Below are positions 1 to 11,859 of a DNA stretch of 64,000 bases, piece after piece. The notes beneath the pieces are model-generated. The model searched no databases. It was not told the origin of the DNA and worked only from the letters and a program-made list of their open reading frames with translations. Location of the stretch: contig JBBQBI010000022.1 of the NCBI GenBank assembly GCA_038363005.1, forward strand, positions 25,803-89,802, given 5' to 3'. The stretch's first letter is position 1, and each line of letters starts with the position of its first letter. The DNA comes from JAKOWB01 sp038363005 (GTDB lineage: Bacteria; Pseudomonadota; Alphaproteobacteria; Kiloniellales; JACOMY01). The translations under genes were made by a program, and so were the position numbers.

Positions 1-104
1 CCTTGTCCCTGATGCGTCCGCCGGATTTTGGATCTAGAGTCGCCGGCATCGGCGAACCGCGGTGCGCGTCGGCCGGCGCGCCCGCCAGCCTGGGGTACCA
101 AGCC

Positions 105-866
105 ATGACTTCATCGCTGATCGCCATCGAGTTTCCGTCGATCTACAAGCGCCAGGGCCAGCGGGTGTTCCTGCCCAAGCGCATGGCGCACTGCACCGCC
201 GATACCAAGACCGCGCTGGGCGCCCTGGCCATGGCAGTCGCGGCGGAGCAGGGCACGCTCTATCTGTCCGACCTGTTCCGCAGCTACGACATGCAGTTCC
301 AGGCGCACATGGACTTCGTCGCTGGGCGCAAGAGCGCCTTCAGCCCGCCGCCGGGTGGCAGCCTGCACGAGGCCGGCCGGGCCTTCGATCTTAGCCTCGG
401 CGACCTGAAGATGACCCTGGCGGCCTTCTGGAAGCTGGCTAAGCCGCTGGGCGTGGTGCCGATCATCAGCAAGCCGAACAGCAAGGAGGACGAGGCCTGG
501 CATTTCGAATGCCGCGGCAGCCACCAGCTGGTCTACGACTACTACGCGGCCGGGCAGGGTAGCAATTTCTCCAAGCCCTACAAGGCGATGGCCGCCAGCG
601 CCATCGTCTCGGTCGGGGTCCGGCACGACCAGTTCGGCGACGACCAGGCGGCGGCCTTCCTGCAGTCCGGCCTGATCCGCCTGGGCGAGGTCATCGGCAA
701 CCTGGACGGCAAGATCGGCCCGAAGAGCCGCGGCGCGCTGACCCGCCTCGGCCTGGACGGCGACGATCTGCCGGGCGCCGCCAAGGGCATCGACCTGCTG
801 CTGCAGGAGAAGTTCCCCGAGGAGTACTTCGACCGCACCGCGCCGCTGGGCGACCTGGAACGCTAG
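105..866 (+). CDS. M15-family D-Ala-D-Ala carboxypeptidase-like protein
   Basis: The protein of 253 residues is probably a zinc peptidase of the VanY/M15 type acting on peptidoglycan or peptide cross-links. The zinc and active-site signature SxHxxGxAxD is present (S86, H88, G91, D95), followed by the second motif E130-A-W-H133-F-E135. The C-terminal ~90 residues, after the catalytic domain, resemble a peptidoglycan-binding or phage-lysin type tail (a GKIGPKSRGAL segment). No signal peptide is evident, so export is unproven. The ATG at 105 was chosen because the domain begins there and a weak GGGG precedes it; in-frame starts at 12 (ATG) or 3 (TTG) would add low-complexity residues. The gene overlaps the convergent neighbour by 4 bases. 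The family is fairly certain, the substrate unknown. Confidence 0.7.
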   Translation: MTSSLIAIEFPSIYKRQGQRVFLPKRMAHCTADTKTALGALAMAVAAEQGTLYLSDLFRSYDMQFQAHMDFVAGRKSAFSPPPGGSLHEAGRAFDLSLGDLKMTLAAFWKLAKPLGVVPIISKPNSKEDEAWHFECRGSHQLVYDYYAAGQGSNFSKPYKAMAASAIVSVGVRHDQFGDDQAAAFLQSGLIRLGEVIGNLDGKIGPKSRGALTRLGLDGDDLPGAAKGIDLLLQEKFPEEYFDRTAPLGDLER

Positions 867-1849
867 TCGGCAGACGGCACCGGCAGGTCGAGCCGGCGCC
901 GGACCTCGCCGGCCACCGTGCCGGGCTCGTCGAAGGGCTGCTGCGCCCAGGTCTCGAAGCCGCCGGTGAAGGGGCGGGTGTGGCCGCGGGCGCGCATTTC
1001 GGCATGGAAGGCGGTGAACTTGGCGGAACCGCCCTCCAGCGGCGCCACCAGCACCGGCTTGCCGGCCGCCACTGCCTCGCTGGTCATGTTGACCGAGTCC
1101 TCGGTCACCACCAGCAGATCGCTGAACGCCAGGATGCCGAAGTAGGGGTTCTCGCCGCTGCCGTCCCACAGGCGATGCGGCAGCCCGGCCAGTGGCGCCA
1201 GCAGAGCGGCCAGCGCCTCGGGCGGCGTGCGGCGCGAGGCGGTGATCCACAGGCCGCCGCCGGACTCGCGCGCCAGCCGCGCTAAGGCGGCACCCAGCGC
1301 CGCCGCGCGGTCCGGGGTGAAGCGATGCACCCTGCTGGTGCCGCCCAGCAGCACGCCGGTCAGCGGGCGCGGCAGCCCGGCGGCCTCGGCTGCGAAGCGT
1401 CCTGCGGCCTCGGCCAGGCGGGCCGGCGTGACCCGGTGCATCGACCCCAGGGTGAAGAGCACGTTGGGGCCGCGCAGCGGGTCGTGCTTGGGCGCGATGA
1501 TCAGGTCGAATTGCCGGGGATTGAAGGCCGGGTCCTGGATCTGCACCAGGCGCACCCTCTGGCCCTGGCGCCGCGCGAGCTGGCGGATCTTCAGCGCCGG
1601 GGCGATGGGCTGGCGGCCCGAGGCGATGATCAGGTCGGGCCAGGGCGGCGCGAGGGGCGACGATCTCCGCCGCAGGTTCCACAGCGCCGCCGGCCGTACC
1701 CAGGGGGTGAACCAGCGAAGCGGCTTGCGGCCGGCGACGCGCTTGACCACCGGGTCCAGGCCCAGGGCTTCGGCCAGGCCCAGGCACTGGATCTCCATGC
1801 CGGCCCGCCCGTCGCTCATCACCCAGCAGAGAATCGGCGCCTTGCCCAT
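863..1849 (-). CDS. ELM1-family (DUF1022) protein
   Basis: The protein of 328 residues belongs to the family named after plant mitochondrial fission factor ELM1, widespread in alphaproteobacteria and resembling a GT-B glycosyltransferase in fold. Visible hallmarks are WVMSDGRAG near the N-terminus, the DLIIASGRQ segment, QIQDP, APKHD, LLGGTSRVHRF and the C-terminal VVTEDSVNMTSEA motif typical of a nucleotide-sugar binding half. The bacterial function is not established; a cell-envelope glycan role is an inference. The ATG at 1849 is chosen because the conserved block starts right after it; upstream in-frame codons run into the neighbouring regulator gene. Its 3' end overlaps the convergent peptidase gene by 4 bases. 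Confidence 0.75.
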   Translation of the reverse strand: MGKAPILCWVMSDGRAGMEIQCLGLAEALGLDPVVKRVAGRKPLRWFTPWVRPAALWNLRRRSSPLAPPWPDLIIASGRQPIAPALKIRQLARRQGQRVRLVQIQDPAFNPRQFDLIIAPKHDPLRGPNVLFTLGSMHRVTPARLAEAAGRFAAEAAGLPRPLTGVLLGGTSRVHRFTPDRAAALGAALARLARESGGGLWITASRRTPPEALAALLAPLAGLPHRLWDGSGENPYFGILAFSDLLVVTEDSVNMTSEAVAAGKPVLVAPLEGGSAKFTAFHAEMRARGHTRPFTGGFETWAQQPFDEPGTVAGEVRRRLDLPVPSAD

Positions 1850-1976
1850 GGCGCCGGACCTTGCCGGGGCCCAAGGTGGCCGGCAAGACGCCGTGGCGGT
1901 TCCTGCGTAGGACGGCTTGCGACTCCCGGGCATCCCGCAATAAAATTGCCCGAATTCAGCCTTGGGGAGACCATTC

Positions 1977-2465
1977 ATGCGGCGTGCCAAGCTCGACCGC
2001 ATCGACCTGAAGATCCTGACCGATCTGCAGGCCGATGGGCGCATGACCAATGTCGAGCTGGCCCAGCGTGCCGGGATCTCGGCGCCGCCCTGCCTGCGCC
2101 GCCTGCGTGGGCTGGAGGAGGCTGGCTACATCAAGAGCTATCACGCCCGCCTGGACGCCGACGCGCTGGGTTTCGAGGTCGCCTTCTTCGCCCTGGTCGG
2201 CCTGGACAGCCAGGCCGAGACGGTGCTGCGCGGCTTCGAGCAGGAGGTCGGCGCCTGGCCAGAGGTGCGCGAGTGCCACATGACGCGTGGCCCGCACGAC
2301 TTCGTCCTCAAGCTCGTGGCGCTCAATACCGCGCACGAGAACGAGCTGACCCAGCGCCTCACCTCCGCCGCGCATGTGGCGCGCGTGCAAACCATCCAGG
2401 TGATCCGCACCGCGAAGCTGGAGCCCGGCGTGCCGACCGAGATGGTGGCGCTCGGCGAGGGCTAG
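1977..2465 (+). CDS. Lrp/AsnC-family transcriptional regulator
   Basis: The protein of 162 residues is a feast/famine regulator that binds DNA as an oligomer and usually senses an amino acid. The N-terminal winged helix-turn-helix is clear (LDRIDLKIL, then NVELAQRAGISAPPCLRRLRGL), followed by the AsnC ligand-binding alpha/beta domain with the ECHMTRGPHDFVLKL strand. The length is normal for the family. The ATG at 1977 follows a good GGGGAG ribosome binding site at 1963-1968. It is transcribed divergently from the ELM1-type gene and overlaps the terC gene tail by 4 bases. Its target is not deducible. Confidence 0.9.
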   Translation: MRRAKLDRIDLKILTDLQADGRMTNVELAQRAGISAPPCLRRLRGLEEAGYIKSYHARLDADALGFEVAFFALVGLDSQAETVLRGFEQEVGAWPEVRECHMTRGPHDFVLKLVALNTAHENELTQRLTSAAHVARVQTIQVIRTAKLEPGVPTEMVALGEG

Positions 2466-3445
2466 TCAGCGGTCCTCGCCCGCCGCGTCTTGAACAGCGA
2501 GAAGGCGACGCCGCTTCCCAGGATCGTGAGGGTGACCGCCAGCGAGATCGCCGGGTCGATCTTGCCGAACAGGTCGTTGGCGAAGATCTTGCCGCCGATC
2601 ACGATCAGCACCAGCGCCAGCGCCGGCTTCAGGTAGCGGAAGCGGTGCAGCATCGACGCCAGCGCGAAGTAGAGCGTGCGCAGGCCGAGGATGGCGAAGA
2701 TGTTGGAGGTATAGACCAGGTAGGGGTCGGTGGTGATAGCGAAGATGGCCGGCACCGAGTCGACCGCGAAGACCAGGTCGATCACCTCGATCGCCACCAG
2801 TGCCATGAACAGCGGCGTAGCCCAGAGCACGACGCGCCCGTCCTTGGCGGGATCTGGCTCACGCACGAAGAAGCGCTCGCCACGCGGCCCCTCGGTCACC
2901 CGCATGCGGCGCTTCAGCCACAGCAGCAGGCGGTTGTTGGCGACGTTCGGTTCCTTGTCGCCCATCAGCAGCATCTTGATGCCGGTCAGCACCAGGAAGG
3001 CGCCAAAGAGGTAGAGCACCCAGTGGAAGTTGGCGACCAGCGCGGCGCCCACGGCGATCATCACACCGCGCAGCAGCACGACGCCTAGGATACCCCAGAA
3101 GAGCACACGGTGCTGATGGATGGCGGGGACGCCAAAGGCGGTGAAGACCAGCGAGATGACGAAGAGATTGTCCATCGCCAGGCTCTGCTCGATGAAGTAG
3201 CCGGTGTAGTAGGCCATCGCTGCCTCGCCGCCCATTTCCTGCCAGATCCACAGGCCGAACAGCAGGGCCAGGACGACGTAGCCGCCATAGGTCAGCAGGC
3301 TTTCGCGCAAACCGATTGCATGCGTCTTGCGGTGCAGGAGACCGAGGTCGAGCCAGAGCAGCAGGACGACGATGGCGAGGAACAGCAGCCACGCCCAGAA
3401 GGGCTTGCCGAGAAAGGGCTCGGACAGCAGTGCGAGGATTTCCAT
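2462..3445 (-). CDS. TerC-family integral membrane protein
   Basis: The protein of 327 residues belongs to the TerC/Alx family, whose members include manganese exporters and proteins of tellurite-resistance loci. About nine hydrophobic helices are visible. The family signature AMDNLFVISLVFTAF and its second copy AIEVIDLVFAVDSVPAI carry acidic residues in the membrane that are thought to coordinate metal. The length fits the Alx branch. The ATG at 3445 precedes the first hydrophobic segment; no strong Shine-Dalgarno sequence is visible. The 180-base leader upstream is examined separately as a possible manganese riboswitch, since TerC genes are classic members of that regulon. Confidence 0.88.
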   Translation of the reverse strand: MEILALLSEPFLGKPFWAWLLFLAIVVLLLWLDLGLLHRKTHAIGLRESLLTYGGYVVLALLFGLWIWQEMGGEAAMAYYTGYFIEQSLAMDNLFVISLVFTAFGVPAIHQHRVLFWGILGVVLLRGVMIAVGAALVANFHWVLYLFGAFLVLTGIKMLLMGDKEPNVANNRLLLWLKRRMRVTEGPRGERFFVREPDPAKDGRVVLWATPLFMALVAIEVIDLVFAVDSVPAIFAITTDPYLVYTSNIFAILGLRTLYFALASMLHRFRYLKPALALVLIVIGGKIFANDLFGKIDPAISLAVTLTILGSGVAFSLFKTRRARTAD

Positions 3446-3626
3446 GGGAGGACGCGACAATCCGCGTCGGCGCACCGCGTTCCCGCGCGCTCAGGGGCTC
3501 ACCCTTGGATCCGACATCGCGGCCGACGCCTCGACCGTGAGAGGGGCCCGGACCCGGCTCAACCCGCTGGAGATGGTGACGCCAATTCCCCCGTCAAGTG
3601 CGGGACAATGGGATTTCTGCCGTCAC
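3446..3626 (-). promoter_or_regulatory. Untranslated leader of the terC gene, candidate regulatory RNA
   Basis: This gene-free interval is the 5' region of the terC-family gene. On the minus strand it is GC-rich with several complementary segments (GGGCCC-centred and GGGGG/CCCC tracts). TerC genes are often controlled by the yybP-ykoY manganese riboswitch. I cannot fit the conserved yybP-ykoY core by eye, so this is only a candidate. Confidence 0.2.
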
Positions 3627-4250
3627 TCAATCGCCGCCGGGCGGCCGCTGCATCGAGAAGATCGTATCGACTACGGCATAGTCCATGTAGCCCAGCCGGG
3701 CGATGGGGCGGACCTTGGCGAGGTCGACGCGTCCCTCGGTCAGCACCGCTTCGTCGATGTGGACGCCGACTACGGTGCCGAACACCAGGTTGTTGGGTTC
3801 GCCATGGCGGTCGGGTGGCAGGTCGAGGATCTGCCAGACCTTGCACTCCAGGTGGATCGGCGATTCCTTGACCCGCGGCGGCTTGACCAGGCGTGCCGGC
3901 ACCAGGGTCAGGCCGGCGAAAGCGGCCTCGTTCTGTCCCGTCGCCAGGCCGGCGCTGGTCAGGTTCATCTGCTCCCGCAGGTCCCAGGTGGCGATGTTGC
4001 AGGTGAATTCCCCGCCCTCGCGGGCGAAGGCCAGGGAGTCCTTCACCACGCCGTCGGACTTCAGGCCACCCGGCGCGAAGCAGACCATCGGTGGATCGCC
4101 GGCCACGGCGTTGAAGAAGGAAAAGGGCGCCAGGTTGATGCGGCCCTTTGCATCCTGCGTGGTCACCCAGCCGATCGGCCGCGGCACGACGCAGGCTTTG
4201 AAGGGATCGCGCGGCAGGCCGTGATCGCGCTTGGCAGGTTCGTAGAACAA
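3627..4250 (-). CDS. Flavin reductase-like domain protein
   Basis: The protein of 207 residues belongs to the flavin reductase/flavoredoxin family, which binds FMN and either reduces flavin or acts as an FMN-dependent oxidoreductase. The motif VVPRPIGWVTTQD with LAPFSFFNAVAGDPPMV is the FMN-binding core; FTCNIATWDLREQMNLTSA and HLECKVWQI follow as expected. Homologues typically begin MFYEP, matching a TTG codon at 4250 read as the first residue of (M)FYEP. The ATG at 4283 would add 11 unrelated residues and lies inside a palindromic repeat, so TTG is preferred. The substrate is unknown. Confidence 0.8.
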   Translation of the reverse strand: MFYEPAKRDHGLPRDPFKACVVPRPIGWVTTQDAKGRINLAPFSFFNAVAGDPPMVCFAPGGLKSDGVVKDSLAFAREGGEFTCNIATWDLREQMNLTSAGLATGQNEAAFAGLTLVPARLVKPPRVKESPIHLECKVWQILDLPPDRHGEPNNLVFGTVVGVHIDEAVLTEGRVDLAKVRPIARLGYMDYAVVDTIFSMQRPPGGD

Positions 4251-4279
4251 GGGCCGGCCCCTTCGCTGTGGCACGTGGC

Positions 4280-4323
4280 CCATCCTTCGAGACGGCCGCT
4301 CAGCGGCCGCCTCAGGATGAGGG
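4280..4323. repeat. REP-like imperfect palindrome
   Basis: An interrupted palindrome reads CATCCTTCGAGACGGCCGCT on one arm and AGCGGCCGCCTCAGGATG on the other. The outer CATCCT/AGGATG and inner CGGCCGCT/AGCGGCCG pair perfectly, with a short mismatch between. It sits in the gap between greA and the flavin reductase gene. The layout is that of dispersed intergenic palindromes common in alphaproteobacteria; only one copy of this type was noticed in the window. Confidence 0.55.
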
Positions 4324-4411
4324 TTGTGGGTTCGTCGCCAAGCGAATCGACCGCGTCCTCAGCAGCAATGCGCCGCATCGCGTCTCAAAGGATCGGCCAG
4401 AAGCACCGTCG

Positions 4412-4888
4412 CTAGACGAACTTGACCTTGACGATCTCGTAGGCCTTCTCGCCCTTCGGCGTGCGGACCTCGACGCTGTCGCCGACCGCCTTGCCAATCA
4501 GCGCGCGCGAGATCGGCGCGGTGATGGCCAGCTTGCCCTTGGCCACGTCGGCCTCGTCCTCGCCGACGATCTGATAGGTGTTCTTCTCGTCGGTGTCCTC
4601 GTCGATCACGGTGACCGTGGCGCCGAACTTCACCGTCTTGCCGCCCAGCTTCGAGGGGTCGATCACCTCGGCGCGGGAGATCTTCTCCTCCAGCTCGCCG
4701 ATGCGGCCCTCGATGAAACTCTGGCGCTCGCGCGCGGCGTGGTATTCGGCGTTTTCCGACAGGTCGCCATGCTCACGCGCCTCGGCGATCGCCCGGATAA
4801 TGTCCGGACGCTCGACCTGACGCAGATGCTTCAGTTCCACCTCGAGGCGTTGATAGCCCTCGGCGGTCATTGGAATCCGATCGTTCAT
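4412..4888 (-). CDS. greA: Transcription elongation factor GreA
   Basis: GreA enters the RNA polymerase secondary channel and stimulates cleavage of backtracked transcripts. The 158-residue length is exactly that of the family. The N-terminal coiled coil carries the acidic tip motif REHGDLSENAEYHAARERQ, and the C-terminal FKBP-like domain contains the expected ISPxSPIGRALIG-like segment (ITAPISRALIGKAVGD) and ends VKVKF. It is the last gene of the minus-strand carA-carB run, 90 bases after carB, matching the carB-greA order seen in many alphaproteobacteria. Nothing unusual. Confidence 0.97.
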   Translation of the reverse strand: MNDRIPMTAEGYQRLEVELKHLRQVERPDIIRAIAEAREHGDLSENAEYHAARERQSFIEGRIGELEEKISRAEVIDPSKLGGKTVKFGATVTVIDEDTDEKNTYQIVGEDEADVAKGKLAITAPISRALIGKAVGDSVEVRTPKGEKAYEIVKVKFV

Positions 4889-4978
4889 CGGGGTCCTGTC
4901 CCCTCCCAGAAGGCCTGGCCGGACGTCGGCCAGTGACAGTAAAAGACACTTCTGGCCGCGGCGCGTGAACGCTGCGGC

Positions 4979-8245
<3,267 letters not shown>

Positions 8246-8425
8246 GATCGCTCGCATGGAAAACGCGCCAGGAGGGGGACTCCGGCGGCGGACTGGATAG
8301 GGGTGTCGCTTGAAGCGGACCCTGTGCCACGCCCGGGCCGGGAAGGGAAGGAAAAAGCTCCGGTGGGCAGGTCCTGGGGCAAAAAGCGCGGCTGCTTCGG
8401 CAGGCGGGCCGAACAGCCGCCACGA

Positions 8426-9982
8426 TCAGCGGCAGTCGCCGCTGCCGGGCAGCTCCAGTAGCAGCCAGGCGTAGGTAAAGTCCGCGCGGCGCGGCGACGG
8501 GAAGGCCAGGCGGCGCGGCGCGGCGTCGGCCGGCCAGGGCGCGGCGCGGACCGCCTCGACCAGGGCCTGGAACTTCTCAAAGCTCTTGCCCGGCGGATCG
8601 GGCCAGAGCAGCAGGCAGCGACCGCTGCCGGGCGCCGCCTGACCCCGCGGCACATAGAAGGGATAGGCCGTGGTGCGGACCCGCAGGTCCGGCAGCAGCG
8701 TGCGAATCTGCGCCCCGGCGAACTCGTCGTCGGTGATCAGCGTGCCCTGGGCCAGGCCCTCGGCGGCCAGCGTGGCGGCCAGGTCCGGCAGCGGCTTCTG
8801 AAAGCGGCAGGGCTTGCAGTCCGGCGGCGGTTCGACCAGCGCCCAGACCACGCCGCCCACCGCGCCGGCCAGCGACAGCGCGGCCGCCAGCAAGTAGGCG
8901 CGGCCCGGCCAGCGGCGGAAGGCGACGGGCCGGCCAGCGGCCTCCAGGAAAACGAAGACGGCCAGCGGCGCGAAGAACAGCACGCCATGCAGGTGGCGTT
9001 CGCGAATCCAGGTGCCGCCGATGGCGACGATGTAGAGCCCCATCACCAGCGCGCCCACCCACAGCAGCCGCAGCAGGAAGCGCACCCTGGGGTCGCTTAG
9101 CGCGCGCCGCCACCCTGCGCGGCCGGTCCAGGCCAGGAACAGCGCGGCGACGATCGCCAGGAAGGGCGCGACGAAAGCCAGCAGCGCCAGGCAGTACTTG
9201 CCCAGGGCCTCGGCCCGGCGGCCGAGAAAAGCGCCCAGCTCGAAAGGCACCGCCGCAGTGGCGCTCGCAGCCGCCGCCTTGGTCTGGAAAGCCTCCAGTG
9301 CCCAGAGCGCCCAGGGCGCGACCACCGCCAGGCCCAGGGCCAGCGCCAGCCACAGGCGGCGATCCTTGAGCAGCGCGCGGACCGGCGGCGTGCCCCAGGC
9401 GGCGACGATCAGCGCCAGCAGGAAGACCGGATGGCTGGGCTTGGTCAGCAGGCCGAGGCCGAGCAGCAGCCCCAGCGCCAGGTAGTGCCAGGTCCGCCGC
9501 CCCTCGCTCATCACCAGGACCAGGTGCAGCGTCGCCGCCATGATCCACAGCAAGGTGACAGTGTGGGTGTAGCCCAGGTGCAGCGCATAGCCGAAGTGGA
9601 AGAACAGCAGCAGCCCCAGGGTCACCGCCGCGGCGCCGGCCGGCTGGCGCAGCAGGTGGCGGGCGGCGGCGTAGTAGTGCAGCGCGGCGGCCAGCAGCAG
9701 CAGGTACTTCACCGCCAGCTCGCTGGCCAGGGTCAGCCCGAAAAGTTCGCCGGCGATCACCGCCAGCCAGTTGAACAGCGGCGGCCGCTCCGGGTGGTAG
9801 CCCAGGCGCAGGCTGTCGCCCATCAGGATGACCTCGGCGTCGTCGACGCCGATCGAGGGCGAGAGCAGCAGCCGCAGCAGATAGAAGCCGACCGCCCAGG
9901 CCAGGATCGCCAGCGCCACCCAGAGGTCGAGGCGCTGCCACCGTGGCCTGCTGGCGAAGCGCGCCTCGGCGGGCTGCACCAT
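8426..9982 (-). CDS. Family-39 (ArnT/PMT-like) membrane glycosyltransferase
   Basis: The protein of 518 residues is predicted to be an integral membrane glycosyltransferase of the GT-C fold, which moves sugars from polyprenyl-phosphate donors to lipid or protein acceptors on the periplasmic side. About ten or more hydrophobic helices are visible. The first periplasmic loop has the acidic pair in VDDAEVILMGDSL followed by GYHPERPPLFNWL, the classic DxE/PPLyxWL layout of GT39 enzymes. The C-terminal ~130 residues are a soluble domain with a CKPC pair. The gene starts 9 bases after carA and precedes carB, so it is probably co-transcribed with both, which is unusual. Confidence 0.82.
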   Translation of the reverse strand: MVQPAEARFASRPRWQRLDLWVALAILAWAVGFYLLRLLLSPSIGVDDAEVILMGDSLRLGYHPERPPLFNWLAVIAGELFGLTLASELAVKYLLLLAAALHYYAAARHLLRQPAGAAAVTLGLLLFFHFGYALHLGYTHTVTLLWIMAATLHLVLVMSEGRRTWHYLALGLLLGLGLLTKPSHPVFLLALIVAAWGTPPVRALLKDRRLWLALALGLAVVAPWALWALEAFQTKAAAASATAAVPFELGAFLGRRAEALGKYCLALLAFVAPFLAIVAALFLAWTGRAGWRRALSDPRVRFLLRLLWVGALVMGLYIVAIGGTWIRERHLHGVLFFAPLAVFVFLEAAGRPVAFRRWPGRAYLLAAALSLAGAVGGVVWALVEPPPDCKPCRFQKPLPDLAATLAAEGLAQGTLITDDEFAGAQIRTLLPDLRVRTTAYPFYVPRGQAAPGSGRCLLLWPDPPGKSFEKFQALVEAVRAAPWPADAAPRRLAFPSPRRADFTYAWLLLELPGSGDCR

Positions 9983-9990
9983 GCCGGCGC

Positions 9991-11208
9991 CTAGCGCCCG
10001 GTGTGCTGCGCCAGCAGGGCGGCGAAGCGCTCGAACAGATAGTGGCTGTCCTGCGGGCCGGGCGAGGCCTCGGGGTGGTGCTGCACCGAGAAGATCGGCC
10101 GGTCCTTGACCCGCAGCCCTTCGTTGGTGCCGTCGAACAGCGAGACGTGGGTCACCGCGACGCCCTCGGGCAGTGACTCCGGCTCCACCACGAAACCGTG
10201 GTTCTGGCTGGTGATCTCCACCTTGCCGGTCTCCAGGTCCTTGACCGGATGGTTGGCGCCGCGATGGCCCATATGCAGCTTGCGCGTGGTGCCGCCCAGC
10301 GCCAGCGCCAGCATCTGGTGGCCCAGGCAGATGCCGAAGATTGGCAGCCCGGCATCGACCAGCGCCTTGATCGCTGGCACGGCATAGACGCCGGTGGCCG
10401 CCGGGTCGCCCGGGCCGTTCGACAGGAAGATGCCGTCGGGTTTGTGTGCCAGGATCTCCTCCGCCGTGGCGGTTGCCGGCACCACGGTGACGCGCGCGCC
10501 GATGGCGGCCAGCGAACGCAGGATGTTGCGCTTGGCGCCGTAGTCGACGGCGACGACGTGGTAGCGCGGTGCCGTCAACCGGCCATAGCCGGTGGGCCAG
10601 GCCCAGCGCGTTTCGTCCCAGCTGTAGGTCTGGCGGCAGGAGACCTCCTTGGCCAGGTCCATGCCCTCCAGGCCCGGCCAGTCGCGCGCCTGGGCGCTTA
10701 GCGCTGCCAGGTCGAAGCGCCCGTCGGGGGCATGGCAGATCACCCCGTTGGGCGCGCCGAGTTCGCGGATGCGGCGCGTCAGCTGGCGGGTGTCGAGGCC
10801 GGCCAGCCCGGCCAGGCCATGGCTCTTCAGCCAGGCGTCCAGGTGCTGCGTGGCGCGCCAGTTGGCCGGCTCGGTCACCTCGGCCCGCACGATCAGGCCG
10901 CGCGCCGAAGGGGTGATGGTCTCGATGTCCTCGGGGTTGGTGCCGACGTTGCCGATATGCGGGAAGGTGAAGGTGATGATCTGCCCGGCATAGGAAGGAT
11001 CGGTCAGGATTTCCTGATAGCCGGTCATCGAGGTGTTGAAGCAGATCTCGCCGACTGCGCTGGTGGCGGCGCCCAGGCCGCGGCCCCAGAAGACCGTGCC
11101 ATCGGCCAGCACCACGCAGGCGGTGGCGCCGGTCGGGGCGGCGACGATGCGCGGCCCAACGGTGACCTCCGGCGGGGTGCCGGCGGCGGGCTTGGTGGCG
11201 ACAGTCAT
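9991..11208 (-). CDS. carA: Carbamoyl-phosphate synthase small subunit
   Basis: CarA hydrolyses glutamine and channels ammonia to CarB. The 405-residue protein has the CarA-specific N-terminal domain (GEICFNTSMTGYQEILTDPSYAGQI) and a class I amidotransferase domain with catalytic Cys294 in GICLGHQ and the His378/Glu380 pair in HHPEASPGP. The oxyanion motif NGPGDP is intact. It is about 20 residues longer at the N-terminus than the E. coli enzyme. It is the first gene of the carA-glycosyltransferase-carB-greA run and is divergent from yqeY. Its intact triad contrasts with the degenerate amidotransferase domain of the TrpE(G)-like protein near 41 kb. Confidence 0.98.
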   Translation of the reverse strand: MTVATKPAAGTPPEVTVGPRIVAAPTGATACVVLADGTVFWGRGLGAATSAVGEICFNTSMTGYQEILTDPSYAGQIITFTFPHIGNVGTNPEDIETITPSARGLIVRAEVTEPANWRATQHLDAWLKSHGLAGLAGLDTRQLTRRIRELGAPNGVICHAPDGRFDLAALSAQARDWPGLEGMDLAKEVSCRQTYSWDETRWAWPTGYGRLTAPRYHVVAVDYGAKRNILRSLAAIGARVTVVPATATAEEILAHKPDGIFLSNGPGDPAATGVYAVPAIKALVDAGLPIFGICLGHQMLALALGGTTRKLHMGHRGANHPVKDLETGKVEITSQNHGFVVEPESLPEGVAVTHVSLFDGTNEGLRVKDRPIFSVQHHPEASPGPQDSHYLFERFAALLAQHTGR

Positions 11209-11400
11209 GTTGGTACTTCCCGTGCGGGTGCGGGTTGGCGCAGGGTTCTAGGCCATGCGCCGCGCCGGGTCAAGGATTCGCTTTTCAGCAAAAGCAAGTG
11301 ATTTCAGATACTTGGCGTGGCGCGCGGAGTTTTGCCAGCGGACAGGCTTTCGGCTAGTCTCCGCGCCCGCCGACACCACTGCCCCCCAGGGGAGGTCCCG
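11209..11400. promoter_or_regulatory. Divergent intergenic region, carA / yqeY
   Basis: This 192-base gap separates carA (minus) from yqeY (plus) and must hold both promoters. The central part (11278-11312) is the most AT-rich, with TTTTCAGCAAAAGCAAGTGATTT-like composition. A clear GGGGAGG ribosome binding site for yqeY lies at 11389-11395. No confident promoter boxes or attenuator were identified. Confidence 0.5.
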
Positions 11401-11856
11401 ATGCTCAGAGCCCAGCTGAACGACGCGATGAAGGCCGCCGCCAAGGAAGGCGACAAGCGGGCGCTGTCGACCGTGCGGCTGATCCTGGCGGCGCTGAAGG
11501 ACCGCGACATCGCCGCCCGGCCCAAGGGCAAGCCCGACGGCATCGGCGACGACGAGATCCTCGAGCTGCTGCAGAAGATGGTGAAGCAGCGCAATGAGTC
11601 GATCGAGCTCTACCGCAAGGGCCAGCGCGCCGACCTGGTGCAGCAGGAGGAGGAGGAGATCGCCGTCATCAACCGCTTCCTGCCGCAGGCGATGGACGAG
11701 GACGCCACCAAGGCGGCGGTCGGTGAGCTGATGGAGGAATTGAACGCCACCTCGATCAAGGACATGGGCCGGGTGATGGCCGCGCTGAAAGAGCGCTTCG
11801 CCGGTCGCATGGACTTCGCCAAGGCCAGCGGCATCGTGAAAAGCCGCCTGGCTTAG
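11401..11856 (+). CDS. GatB/YqeY domain protein
   Basis: The protein of 151 residues is a free-standing YqeY protein, homologous to the tail domain of the amidotransferase subunit GatB that contacts tRNA. The conserved start LRAQLNDAMKAA, the segment ALSTVRLILAALKDRDIAAR, the motif RNESIELYRKGQRADLVQQEEEE and the ending KASGIVKSRL are all present. The free-standing protein has no firmly established role. The start follows a strong GGGGAGG. Its position between carA and dnaG/rpoD is common in alphaproteobacteria. It ends 3 bases from the convergent purC. Confidence 0.93.
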   Translation: MLRAQLNDAMKAAAKEGDKRALSTVRLILAALKDRDIAARPKGKPDGIGDDEILELLQKMVKQRNESIELYRKGQRADLVQQEEEEIAVINRFLPQAMDEDATKAAVGELMEELNATSIKDMGRVMAALKERFAGRMDFAKASGIVKSRLA

Positions 11857-11859
11857 GCG

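Noticed and set aside
111..1940. 609-residue minus-strand frame over the M15 and ELM1 genes
   Set aside because: It contradicts two well-supported genes with clear motifs and has a Pro/Arg/Ala-biased composition.
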